A DNA stretch of 64,000 nucleotides from Planctomycetota bacterium. Lineage in GTDB: Bacteria; Planctomycetota; B15-G4. The stretch is from contig JACKHP010000006.1 in NCBI GenBank assembly GCA_020638905.1, positions 1 to 64,000 of the forward strand. The letters run 5' to 3'. The notes beneath the pieces were generated by a model. It was not told the origin of the DNA, did no database searches, and saw only the letters and a list, made by a program, of their open reading frames with translations. Each line of letters starts with the position of its first letter. Positions within the stretch are counted from its first letter, which is position 1. Positions 9,557-17,792 of this stretch are shown here, piece after piece. The translations under genes and the position numbers were made by a program.

Positions 9557-12553
9557 GTGCCCGACGCGTCCCTCCCACCGACCCCGGACGAGATCGAGCG
9601 CCTCGACGAGCTCGTGGCCGAGGCGTTGCTCGTGCTCGAGAGCGACGGGATGTCGGCGCTCGAGGCCCACCTCGCGCCCATGCCCGAGGCGAGCGTCGTG
9701 CGCGCACGGCTCGCCGCGTTGCACGCCGCGGGACTCGTCCCCTCCGCAGACGGGACGGGCCACGGCACGATCCCCGAACGGCTCGGCGACTTCACGCTGC
9801 TCGCGCGCCTCGGCGGCGGCGGCATGGGCGTCGTCTACCTCGCCCGCCAGGAGAGCCTCGGACGCCGCGTGGCACTGAAGCTCGTGCGGCCGGAGCTGCT
9901 GTACTTCTCCGGAGCGCGTGAGCGCTTCGCGCGCGAGGTCGCTGCCGTCGCGCGCCTCGCCGATCCGGGCATCGTGCCGATCTACTCGGTCGGCGAGGAG
10001 CACGGCGTGCCCTACTTCGCCATGGAGCTCGTGCACGGGGCGACCCTGGCCGAGATCGCCGAGGCGTTCTTTGGGCGCGATCCCTCCACGCTCACCGGTG
10101 CCGACCTGCAGGCCGAGGTCGAGCGGTTGGCGAGACGTCACGCCGAGCAGGCCGGAGACGACGATCCGGTCGCACGCGGCGCTCCGGGTGCCGACATCGA
10201 GGGCGGCGCCTCGCCCCGCGTCGGCACCCGCTCCTCCGGCGTGCGGGGACGCGCGGGCGTGCGCAGTTCCGGGGTGCGCGCCGGAGCGGGACGCAGCCTC
10301 TTCGCGGGCGGCTGGGTGGCGAGCTGCCTGCGCATCGCGGCCCGCGTCGCGACGGCGCTGCAACACGCGCACGAGCGCGGCGTGCTGCACCGCGACGTCA
10401 AGCCGAGCAACATCCTCGTCACGCCCGACGGGCGCGTGCTGCTGTTCGACTTCGGACTCGCCTCGTCCGACGGCAGCCAGCGCATCACGCGCACGGGACT
10501 GCGTCTCGGCAGCGTGGCCTACATGCCCCCCGAGCAGCTCGACGGACGCGCGGACGAGATCGACGAGCGCAGCGACGTGTACGCCCTCGGCGTGTCGCTC
10601 TACGAGCTGCTCACGCTGCGCCTGCCGTTCGCCCAGGCCGACGGCGAGGCCCTCGCGTCGGCCATCCGCGCGGGACGTCCGCGCGCGCCGCGCGAGCACA
10701 ACGCGGCCGTCACGCGCGACGGCGAGACCGTGCTGCTCACCGCGATGGACTCCGATCGCGCGCGCCGCTACGCGTCCGCGGCGGCCTTCGCCGACGATCT
10801 CGGCAACGTGCTCGAGCTGCGCCCCGTGGCCGCGCGTCGTCCGGGGGTCGCGCTGCGCGCGCGACGCTTCACCCAGCGCCATCCGGCGGCCGCCACCGCG
10901 CTCGTGCTGGGGCTGCTGCTGCTCGTCGGCGGACCGGTCACGTGGGCCGTCCAGGCGCAACGCGCGGCGCGCGCCGAAGGCGCCCAGCGCGAACGCGCCG
11001 AGCGCAACCTGCAGCGCGCGCTGCAGGCCGTCGACGGGCTCCTGCTCCAGGTGGGCGACACGCGCCTCGCCGACGTCCCCCAGCTCGGTCCCCTGCGTCG
11101 CGACCTGCTGACCGACGCCCGGCGCCTGTTCGAGGAGCTCGCGTCGGACAACCCCGACGATCCCGCACTCGTCCTGAGCGCCATGAGGTCCGGCAATCGG
11201 CTCGGCCTGCTGCTCGCCGAGCAGGGCGACTTCGCCGCCTCGCGCGCGGCCTACGAGCGCGTGCTCGCGCTCGGAGATCCGCGGCTGGCCGCCTCGCCCG
11301 ACGACCTCGACCTCCTGCTCATGTCCGGCAGCGCCCTGGGCGGCCTCGAGGGAGTCGCCCGCGGACTCACCGACGAGGCCCTGCTGCGCGACGTCGTGGC
11401 GCGGGCCGAGGACGTCGCGCGCCACGCGGTCGAGGTCCACCCGACGGCGCGCGACGCCTGGTCGATGCTGGCCGCGATGCTCGGCAAGCGCGCCTCGCTG
11501 CTCGAGAGCGACGGCGACCTCGAGGCCGCGAGCGGAGCGTGGCTCGAGGCGGTCGCCGTGCAGGACCGCGTGCTCGAGGCCGATCCGGAGGACGTCGCGC
11601 AGATCGCACAGTCCTCCCTGCTGATCAACAACTGCGCCAGCCTGCTCGTGACGGTGGGCCGCGGCGACGAGGCACGGCCCCTGCTCGAGCGCGGCATCGC
11701 ACTCGACGAGCGTCGCCTCGAGCGCGCACCCGACGACCGACGCGCCGCCCTGGCGCTCGTCGCGCTGCACACGAACCTCGCGCGCATCCTGGTCCAGCAG
11801 GGACGCCCCGACGACGCCGTCGACATGCTCCGGCAGGCCGCGCGCGACGGCCGCGAAGGTCACGAGCGGTTCCCCGACGACGTCGAGATCGCGCGTCAGT
11901 TCGTCGGGGCGGGTCGCAACCTCGCGTCGACCCTCGCGAGCCTCGGCGACCAGCAGGAAGCGGCCCAGATCCTCGACGAGGTCGTGCGCGTCCAGCAGGA
12001 CCTCGTCGGACGCATGCCGGACTCGTCCCAGGCCTGGGCCGACCTGGGCATCGCCTGCAACAACCTGGGTGCCGCGTTGCGCGCCCTCGGGCGCGCGGAC
12101 GACTCGCGCGCCCCGCTCGAACGCGGCGTCGAGGCCGTCGGGCGCGCCCTGCAGATCTCCGACCAGGTCCCCCAGGGCGCCGCCCTGGCGCGCACCCTCC
12201 ACCAGCACCTGGCCAAGACCCAGCTCGAGGCCGCCGACCTGCCCGGTGTCGAACGCACCGCGGAGTCGCTGGCGCGGATGCTGCCCGACGACGGCGACGC
12301 GCAACGCATCGCCGCCTCGTTCCTGTCGGTGGCGCTCGCGCTGCTCGACGTCGATGCGTCGCTCTCGCCCGAGACCCGCGAGGGACGCGCGGCCGCGCTC
12401 GCCGCGCGCGCCGTCGAGCTCCTGAACGCGGCGCGTCTCCGAGGCGCGTTCTCCGACGCCGACCTGCTGGGCGCGCGCGACTTCGGTCCCCTGCGCAACC
12501 GTCCGGAGATCGGCGCCCTCGTCGCCGGGAGCGGGACGCCCGGCGTCCCCTGA
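9557..12553 (+). CDS. Transmembrane Ser/Thr protein kinase with TPR sensor region
   Basis: This 998-residue protein has a Hanks-type kinase domain. The Gly-rich loop LGGGGMGVVYLA starts at 85, the ATP lysine is Lys108, the catalytic loop is HRDVKPSN (His278, Asp280, Asn285), DFG is at 298-300 and the APE-equivalent PPE ends at Glu326. All catalytic residues are present, so it should be active. Unusually, about 75 residues are inserted between the MELVHG strand and the helix before the catalytic loop, rich in Arg/Ser/Gly with a repeated RSSGVR motif. One membrane helix (about 443-465) separates the cytoplasmic kinase from a long TPR region. GTG at 9557 is the likely start; the upstream frame has no kinase features. 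It is divergent from the ECF sigma gene, a probable signalling pair. Confidence 0.9.
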   Translation: MPDASLPPTPDEIERLDELVAEALLVLESDGMSALEAHLAPMPEASVVRARLAALHAAGLVPSADGTGHGTIPERLGDFTLLARLGGGGMGVVYLARQESLGRRVALKLVRPELLYFSGARERFAREVAAVARLADPGIVPIYSVGEEHGVPYFAMELVHGATLAEIAEAFFGRDPSTLTGADLQAEVERLARRHAEQAGDDDPVARGAPGADIEGGASPRVGTRSSGVRGRAGVRSSGVRAGAGRSLFAGGWVASCLRIAARVATALQHAHERGVLHRDVKPSNILVTPDGRVLLFDFGLASSDGSQRITRTGLRLGSVAYMPPEQLDGRADEIDERSDVYALGVSLYELLTLRLPFAQADGEALASAIRAGRPRAPREHNAAVTRDGETVLLTAMDSDRARRYASAAAFADDLGNVLELRPVAARRPGVALRARRFTQRHPAAATALVLGLLLLVGGPVTWAVQAQRAARAEGAQRERAERNLQRALQAVDGLLLQVGDTRLADVPQLGPLRRDLLTDARRLFEELASDNPDDPALVLSAMRSGNRLGLLLAEQGDFAASRAAYERVLALGDPRLAASPDDLDLLLMSGSALGGLEGVARGLTDEALLRDVVARAEDVARHAVEVHPTARDAWSMLAAMLGKRASLLESDGDLEAASGAWLEAVAVQDRVLEADPEDVAQIAQSSLLINNCASLLVTVGRGDEARPLLERGIALDERRLERAPDDRRAALALVALHTNLARILVQQGRPDDAVDMLRQAARDGREGHERFPDDVEIARQFVGAGRNLASTLASLGDQQEAAQILDEVVRVQQDLVGRMPDSSQAWADLGIACNNLGAALRALGRADDSRAPLERGVEAVGRALQISDQVPQGAALARTLHQHLAKTQLEAADLPGVERTAESLARMLPDDGDAQRIAASFLSVALALLDVDASLSPETREGRAAALAARAVELLNAARLRGAFSDADLLGARDFGPLRNRPEIGALVAGSGTPGVP

Positions 12554-12640
12554 GCGCGCCGCGGTCGCGCCGCAGGCGTCCGGCCGACGAGCGGACGCGT
12601 CCTCGCATCGGGCCCGCGCGCGGTGCTTCAATCGCACCTC

Positions 12641-13390
12641 ATGCGACTCCTCTCGTGGAACATCCACAAGGGCATCGGCGGGATCGACCGGCGCTACGAC
12701 ATCGAGCGCACGCTCGACGTCCTCTCGCACTACGACGCCGACGTGCTCCTGCTCCAGGAGGTCGATCGCGGCGTCCCGCGTTCGCGGGGACACCACCAGG
12801 CCGAGCACGTGGCCGAACGCCTGGGACACGCCCACGTGGCGTTCGGGCCGAACGTGCGGCTCAAGCAGGGCGTGTACGGCAACGCGATCGTGTCACGCCA
12901 CCCGCTGCTCGAGACGCGCCGCATCGACCTCACGTTCCCGCTCAAGAAGGTGCGCGGCGCGTTGCTCGCGAAGCTCGAGCTGCCCGTCGGCGAGCACCGG
13001 CTCACGCTGCACCTCGTGAACGTCCACCTGGGGCTCTCGGGCATCGAGCGGCGCTGGCAGGTTCAGCGTCTGCTCGACCACCCGCAGCTGCGGCACCTCG
13101 ACGCGCGCAGCCGGCTCGTGATCGCCGGCGACACGAACGACTGGACCGGCGCCCTGCCGCGCGGACGCCTGGCGCGCGACGGCTTCGAGTGCGTGACCGG
13201 TCGGCGCACGAAGGCGCTGCGCACCTTCCCGAGCTGGAGGCCGGTGGGCGCGCTCGACCGGGTCTTCGTGCGCGGGCCGCTGCGGTGTGCGCACCTCGTG
13301 CGTCCGCGGCTGCCGCTCGCGGTGGCCGCCAGCGACCACCTTCCGGTGGTGCTCGACCTCGAGCTGCTGCCGGGCGACGGGCACGGCTGA
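12641..13390 (+). CDS. Endonuclease/exonuclease/phosphatase (EEP) family protein
   Basis: This 249-residue protein spans one complete EEP fold, related to YafD/YbhP-like enzymes. Visible motifs are LSWNIHKGIGG at the N terminus, DVLLLQEVDRG with the metal-binding Glu, VNVHLGLS, IAGDTNDW with the Asp/Asn pair, and SDHLPVV with the terminal catalytic His. The family cleaves phosphodiesters in nucleic acids or lipids, so the substrate cannot be read from sequence. There is no signal peptide. The ATG at 12641 is chosen over one 18 bases upstream because the motif LLSWN normally sits at the extreme N terminus. It is convergent with the Ntn-hydrolase gene. Confidence 0.85.
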   Translation: MRLLSWNIHKGIGGIDRRYDIERTLDVLSHYDADVLLLQEVDRGVPRSRGHHQAEHVAERLGHAHVAFGPNVRLKQGVYGNAIVSRHPLLETRRIDLTFPLKKVRGALLAKLELPVGEHRLTLHLVNVHLGLSGIERRWQVQRLLDHPQLRHLDARSRLVIAGDTNDWTGALPRGRLARDGFECVTGRRTKALRTFPSWRPVGALDRVFVRGPLRCAHLVRPRLPLAVAASDHLPVVLDLELLPGDGHG

Positions 13391-13406
13391 GTCACCGCGC
13401 GCGGCG

Positions 13407-15776
13407 TCAGTCGGAGACGATCGTCTCGACGTCGTCGGGCGCAGCGACCGCGAGCATCTCCTTCTGCTTCGCGAGCGCCGCCGGCAACAGCGTGCGTCCC
13501 AGCCAGGCCTCGGACTGATCGAGCGCGTGCGCGTCGCCCGGCACGCCCGAGACGCCCGGGGGAAGCAGCGCGCGCGATCCGTCGAGCTCGTCGAAGTCGA
13601 CGAACTGCGAGTACGACTGGGTGCGCTGCGCGGCCAGCACGCCACCGTCCGGCACGAGCAGTCCCTCGAACGTCTGGGACAGTGCATCGTCGAGCCCGCC
13701 GAAACCCTCGAGCGTCGCGCCGTAGCCCAGGGTGACCGAACCCTCGGCCGCCGCGAACGACGCGTCCCAGGTCGACGGCAGATCGCCGTACAGGAACTCG
13801 CACAGCACGTTCGCGGTGGCCAGCGAGACGTCGATCCAGGCCACCTCGGCCGGCTCGAACGGCGCGTCCGGATCGTCCTCGAGCCGCGCCGCCACGCTCT
13901 TCAGGAAGAACGACAGTCCCGGACCGCCGTCGCCGTAGAGCAGCACGAGCTCCGGCGCGTCCTCGTCGCGGAACTTCGTGCCGAGGTGGTCGGCCACGAC
14001 GTAGCCCGGCTCGCCCACGAGGCTGCGCGCTCCGGCCGCGTACCACGGCTCGAGCTCGGTCAGCGCCGCCAGCGCGTCGTCCGAGAGCGTCTCGCCGGCC
14101 TCGCGCATGGCGAGGCCGATGTGGACGATCTCGCGCCGCCAGGGATTCACCACGTCGTCGTGCACCGCGGCCACCTGCTCGGGCGTCATGAGTTCGGGGG
14201 CGTCCTCGACGAGCAGCTCGCGCAGCCGCCAACTGCGCGACGTGTCCCCCGTGCCGCCGGTGGCCACGCGCAGCGGGATCGGGTACCAGCTCCCGACGGG
14301 CATGTGGTTGGCCGAGAAGACCACGCCGTCGGCCGGATCGCGCACCCACGGCAGCAGCTTGAACGGGACGTCCTCGAGCCACGCGGCGGCGCACGTCGAG
14401 CCGTCCTGGGCCGCCCAGCCCGCCAGCGGCGAGACGCCCGAGCGCAGCGGGATGCCGGCCAGCATCTGGTACATCACGTGTCCCTTGCGATCGGCGGCCA
14501 CGAGGTGCACGCCGGGCGCGCGCCAGCCCTTCACGGCCTTGCGCAGGCCGGTCACGCTGTGCGCGCGCAACATCGCCAGCGCGCCCTCGACGGTGTGTCC
14601 GTCGACGTCGCGCTCGGGGATCGCCGAGAGCGCGTACTCCTCGCCGGGCTTGCGGTCGGGGACGAAGCCCGTCACGAGCGGCCCGAAGGCCGACTCGCGC
14701 AGCACGATGTCGACCGGGTCGCCGTCCTTGACCAGGATCGTGTCGTCGGTCGTCTCGAAGGGCACGCTCTCGCCGTCCAGCCGGTAGCTGCCGGACGGCT
14801 CGTCCTCGGTGTCGAGCAGGAAGAGGTCGGACTGGTCGGCGCCCAGCGCCGTGACGCCCCACGCCACGCGCCTGTTCCACCCGATCAGCAACGCGGGACA
14901 CCCCGCCACGCCGATCCCGCGCGCGTCGATCGACCCGCCGTGCAGGCGGATCTCGTACCAGATCGACGGCAGCGCGACCTTCGTCTGCGGGTCGCTCTCG
15001 AGGCAGCCGCGCTTCGTCGTGCTGCGCGACTTGCCCACCGCCCAGGCGTGGCTCATCTTCGGGAACTCCCCCGAGACCGGCGCCTCGGGCGCGACGGGCA
15101 CGTGCTTCGCCGCGTACTTCGCGATCTTCTTCTGGCGCTTCTTGGAGACGTCGTCCTGCTTCACCGCGGCGGCGGCGTCGTCGAGGACGCGCAGCGGCGC
15201 CACGTCGGCCGCGGCCGCGACGAGGTCGCCGTCGAAGCGCACGAGCGCATCCTGCAGGTCGTGCAGGTTCTTGCCCTCGTCGCCCGGGAACGGCTGGAAT
15301 AACGAAGCCAGCCGGTCCCACACCGCGAGGCAGTCGGGGATCGTCCAGGGTTCGACGACCTCGCCGGCCAGCGGCGCGGGCAGCACGTCGCCGTGCTGCG
15401 CGAGGTACGCGTTCACGCCGTCGCAATACGCCTGGAGCAGCTTGCGCGTACGCTTGTTCAAGGTGTCCGCGACCTCCACCTCGTGGCGGTAGAGACCCGT
15501 GCGCCGCATTCGCTCGTCGTGTTCGACGGTGGTCTCGTCGCTGCCTGCGACGAGTCCCACGAGCTCGGCCAGGCGCCCCTGTGCGGCGCGGCGCGTCCAG
15601 TGCATCTGCAGCAGCCGGTCTTCGGCGGACGCCCACCCCGCACCGAACATGGCCCCCTGGCTGTTCTTGGCGAAGACGTGCGCCACGCCGCGCGCGTCGC
15701 GCACGAGCGTCACCTCCGACGCGTCCGCGGTCACCGCGGCGAGCAGCACGCCGAGGCACACGAGCAGGGAACGCAC
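13407..15776 (-). CDS. Penicillin amidase (acylase) family Ntn-hydrolase, exported
   Basis: This protein of 789 residues is laid out as a penicillin-acylase precursor: signal peptide (about 1-19), alpha-chain homology (TLVRDARGVAHVFAKN, WASAEDRLLQMHWTRRAAQGRLAEL in outline), linker, then the beta chain. The nucleophile is probably Ser242 in FPKMSHAWAVG. Family members usually have Ser-Asn here and this one has Ser-His. Homologues hydrolyse amide bonds of beta-lactams, acyl-homoserine lactones or other acyl amides in the periplasm; the substrate is not predictable. GTG at 15776 is chosen because it gives a signal peptide, but no clear ribosome site precedes it. A 10-bp hairpin lies 31 bases upstream. 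Confidence 0.82.
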   Translation of the reverse strand: MRSLLVCLGVLLAAVTADASEVTLVRDARGVAHVFAKNSQGAMFGAGWASAEDRLLQMHWTRRAAQGRLAELVGLVAGSDETTVEHDERMRRTGLYRHEVEVADTLNKRTRKLLQAYCDGVNAYLAQHGDVLPAPLAGEVVEPWTIPDCLAVWDRLASLFQPFPGDEGKNLHDLQDALVRFDGDLVAAAADVAPLRVLDDAAAAVKQDDVSKKRQKKIAKYAAKHVPVAPEAPVSGEFPKMSHAWAVGKSRSTTKRGCLESDPQTKVALPSIWYEIRLHGGSIDARGIGVAGCPALLIGWNRRVAWGVTALGADQSDLFLLDTEDEPSGSYRLDGESVPFETTDDTILVKDGDPVDIVLRESAFGPLVTGFVPDRKPGEEYALSAIPERDVDGHTVEGALAMLRAHSVTGLRKAVKGWRAPGVHLVAADRKGHVMYQMLAGIPLRSGVSPLAGWAAQDGSTCAAAWLEDVPFKLLPWVRDPADGVVFSANHMPVGSWYPIPLRVATGGTGDTSRSWRLRELLVEDAPELMTPEQVAAVHDDVVNPWRREIVHIGLAMREAGETLSDDALAALTELEPWYAAGARSLVGEPGYVVADHLGTKFRDEDAPELVLLYGDGGPGLSFFLKSVAARLEDDPDAPFEPAEVAWIDVSLATANVLCEFLYGDLPSTWDASFAAAEGSVTLGYGATLEGFGGLDDALSQTFEGLLVPDGGVLAAQRTQSYSQFVDFDELDGSRALLPPGVSGVPGDAHALDQSEAWLGRTLLPAALAKQKEMLAVAAPDDVETIVSD

Positions 15777-15806
15777 GGCGCGGAAGCGTCGCGACCACGA
15801 AGGACC

Positions 15807-15830
15807 GCCGACGGCACGCCTGCCGTCGGC
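15807..15830. repeat. Hairpin, perfect 10-bp stem, 4-base loop
   Basis: GCCGACGGCA (15807-15816) and TGCCGTCGGC (15821-15830) are perfect complements around a CGCC loop. The structure lies in the probable leader of the acylase gene on the minus strand. It has no following T-run, so an intrinsic terminator is unlikely. Confidence 0.45.
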
Positions 15831-15950
15831 CGCACGAAGGAGGTGGCGCCGGAAGTTCAAGGGTGCGTCTCCGCTGCGAGAACGGGGATGCAGGGGACAG
15901 ATCGCCCGTCCGCTGACGGACCCGAGACGGGCGCGGGACGAGTCGTCCGA

Positions 15951-15966
15951 CTCACGGATCCGTGAG
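15951..15966. promoter_or_regulatory. Perfect 16-bp palindrome
   Basis: CTCACGGATCCGTGAG reads the same on both strands. It sits about 175 bases upstream of the acylase start and just before hexamer array 1. A dimeric regulator site is possible; nothing else supports it. Confidence 0.35.
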
Positions 15967-16049
15967 GCTGCGCGAGGCGTGCACTGTAGTGGAGGACGCC
16001 GGGAGTTCTCAACCGGAGGCACGCTGCGCGGGCGGAAGACCGAACGCGG

Positions 16050-16213
16050 AACCCGAACCCGAACCCGAACCCGAACCCGAAGCCGAAGCCGAAGCCGATC
16101 CCGAAGCCGAAGCCGATCCCGAAGCCGAAGCCGAAGCCGAAGCCGAAGCCAAAGCCGATCCCGAACCCGAAGCCGATCCCGATCCCGATCCCGATCCCGA
16201 TCCCGATCCCGAA
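16050..16213. repeat. Hexanucleotide array 1, unit [CG]CCGA[AT]
   Basis: About 27 tandem six-base units run almost without interruption. The block order is CCCGAA first, then mainly GCCGAA, then CCCGAT. One unit is mutated to GCCAAA. The forward frames would encode Pro-Glu, Asn-Pro or Thr-Arg dipeptides, and the reverse frames Gly-Ser or Phe-Gly. There are no spacers, so it is not CRISPR. The block order suggests expansion by slippage from single variant units. Confidence 0.9.
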
Positions 16214-16267
16214 CGCGCCGAGTTCGCAAGGCACAGGCGTGGCGGCGGACTGCCGGGGCGCCCACCG

Positions 16268-16332
16268 GTTCCTTTCTCCGGGAGGGCGTGGGTTGGCAGG
16301 TGTGAAACCCACGCCCTCCCGGAGAAAGGAAC
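16268..16332. repeat. Hairpin with perfect 27-bp stem upstream of a four-helix-bundle relic
   Basis: The arms at 16268-16294 and 16306-16332 are perfect reverse complements separated by 11 bases. The left arm begins GTTCCTTTCTCCGGG. The hairpin ends 6 bases before the ATG of the plus-strand relic. It has no T-run and no plus-strand gene reads into it, so a terminator is not the best explanation. A related but imperfect hairpin precedes the convergent relic at 17027-17100. Confidence 0.85.
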
Positions 16333-16338
16333 ACGGAC

Positions 16339-16680
16339 ATGTTCGATGCACTGGAAGTCAGCCTCGACGTCGTCGCTTCGCTGCGAGCCCCGCTGCAGGT
16401 TCTTCGCACGAAGGATGGCGATCTCTACCGCCAGGTCCGGCGGGCCGGGTCGTCGATCCCGCTCAACATCGCCGAAGGCGGACGCCGCGTCGGCAAGGAC
16501 CGCAAGCACCTCCTGGCGCGTCGCGCTCGGCAGCGCCGACGAGGCCCGCGTCGCGTTGCGCGGCCGTCGCGTGGGGCGACCTCGACGAAGCGCGGCTCAT
16601 GCGATCCCTCGCGTTGCTCGATCGCGTGATCGCCATGCTCTGGAAGATGACCCGCTGGGAAGCCCGGCGCGGCGAGCACG
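16339..16680 (+). pseudogene. Four-helix-bundle protein (S23/23S rRNA IVP type), frameshifted
   Basis: The start is well preserved: MFDALEVSLDVVASLRAPLQ, then QVRRAGSSIPLNIAEGGRR, the signature of the four-helix-bundle family, then VGKDRKHL. After about 16510 the homology moves to another frame (WRVALGSADEARVALR), and near 16560 to a third (AVAWGDLDEARLMRS, ALLDRVIAMLWKMTR). Two frameshifts therefore break a gene of normal family length (about 110-120 codons). Family members occur inside 23S rRNA genes or near retroelements, and most have no known function. The codons outside the shifts look little decayed, so the damage may be recent, or the shifts may be assembly errors. The start codon follows a strong hairpin by 6 bases. 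The 3' end given here is approximate. Confidence 0.75.
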
Positions 16681-16696
16681 TGCTCGCCGCCGTCGA

Positions 16697-17022
16697 TCAG
16701 TGCGTCATGCGCCACAGCATCTGGTGGACGCGCGTAGAGCGTCTCGTGTGCCGCGTGGCACTCGTCGAGCGAGACGTCGCCGAAGGCTTCGGCGACCTTC
16801 AGGATCGCCGACACTTCTTCGGCGCTCCCGCGCGCGATGCGCCAGTGGTGGCGACGATCCGCGAGCCCTCGCGCGCGCGCGACCCTCGGCCGTTGGAGCG
16901 CGATGGACGCAGCCGCCGTGCGCAGTTGCACGCCAGCCGCCCGTCGGCACGACGGATCGCCGCCAGCAGCCGACGGAGTTCGGAGATAGCTGGTAGGAGG
17001 CATCGAGGCAGTCGAATCGCAT
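16697..17022 (-). pseudogene. Second four-helix-bundle relic, convergent and frameshifted
   Basis: Read on the minus strand from an ATG at 17022, MRFDCLDASYQL gives the expected N terminus. A shifted frame then gives ELRRLLAAIRRADGRLACN, another RARGLADRRHHWRIARGSAEEV and ILKVAEAFGDVSLDECHAAH, and a last shift gives VHQMLWRMTH followed by TGA at 16697-16699. At least three frame changes are needed, so this copy is more decayed than its convergent neighbour. The pieces together match the whole four-helix-bundle family, ending in the usual MLWRMT motif. An imperfect hairpin (17027-17100) stands 4 bases before the ATG, mirroring the plus-strand copy. Confidence 0.7.
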
Positions 17023-17026
17023 GGAG

Positions 17027-17100
17027 GTGGCCTTCCTGTCCGGGGGGCGGGTGTTCGCCACGCCCCGTCGGCGGAACTTCCGCCCCGGACAGGAAGCCAC
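17027..17100. repeat. Imperfect hairpin upstream of the minus-strand relic
   Basis: The arms at 17027-17050 and 17080-17100 share the core TTCCTGTCCGGGG on one strand and its complement on the other, with small bulges. The inner part (GTTCGCC near 17053, GGCGGAAC near 17070) pairs with one missing base. The core resembles that of the 27-bp hairpin (TTCCTTTCTCCGGG), so the two look like diverged members of one family. Confidence 0.65.
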
Positions 17101-17152
17101 GCGCACTCCAGAACGCGACGCGCGAGAACCCGAGGCACAGTCGCTCGGTGTT

Positions 17153-17169
17153 CCGATCGCGATCGCGAT

Positions 17170-17172
<3 letters not shown>
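17153..17172. promoter_or_regulatory. Perfect 20-bp palindrome at the edge of array 2
   Basis: CCGATCGCGATCGCGATCGG is self-complementary over 20 bases and contains overlapping GCGATCGC octamers. It directly abuts the first GGTGTC units. It may be a protein site or simply the seed of the repeat; function is unknown. Confidence 0.4.
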
Positions 17173-17566
<394 letters not shown>

Positions 17567-17588
17567 GGCACCAGACCCGCCTGTCGAA

Positions 17589-17772
17589 CCGATCCCGAAC
17601 GCGGTCCCGAACCCGAACCCGAACCCGAACCCGATCCCGATCCCGAACCCGATCCCGATCCCGAACCCGAACCCGATCCCGAACCCGAACCCGAACCCGA
17701 ACCCGAACCCGATCCCGAACCCGAACCCGAACCCGAACCCGATCCCGAACCCGATCCCGAACCCGAACCCGC
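17589..17772. repeat. Hexanucleotide array 3, unit CCCGA[AT]
   Basis: About 30 nearly perfect units of CCCGAA and CCCGAT alternate in short blocks. The unit family is the same as array 1 but lacks the GCCGAA form. It ends 20 bases beyond the stop codon of the minus-strand RND exporter gene. Confidence 0.9.
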
Positions 17773-17792
17773 CCCCACCGCCCGCGCCCTCC

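Noticed and set aside
16268..16332. Rho-independent terminator
   Set aside because: No T-run follows, and no plus-strand gene lies upstream to end there. It stands 6 bases before a start codon.
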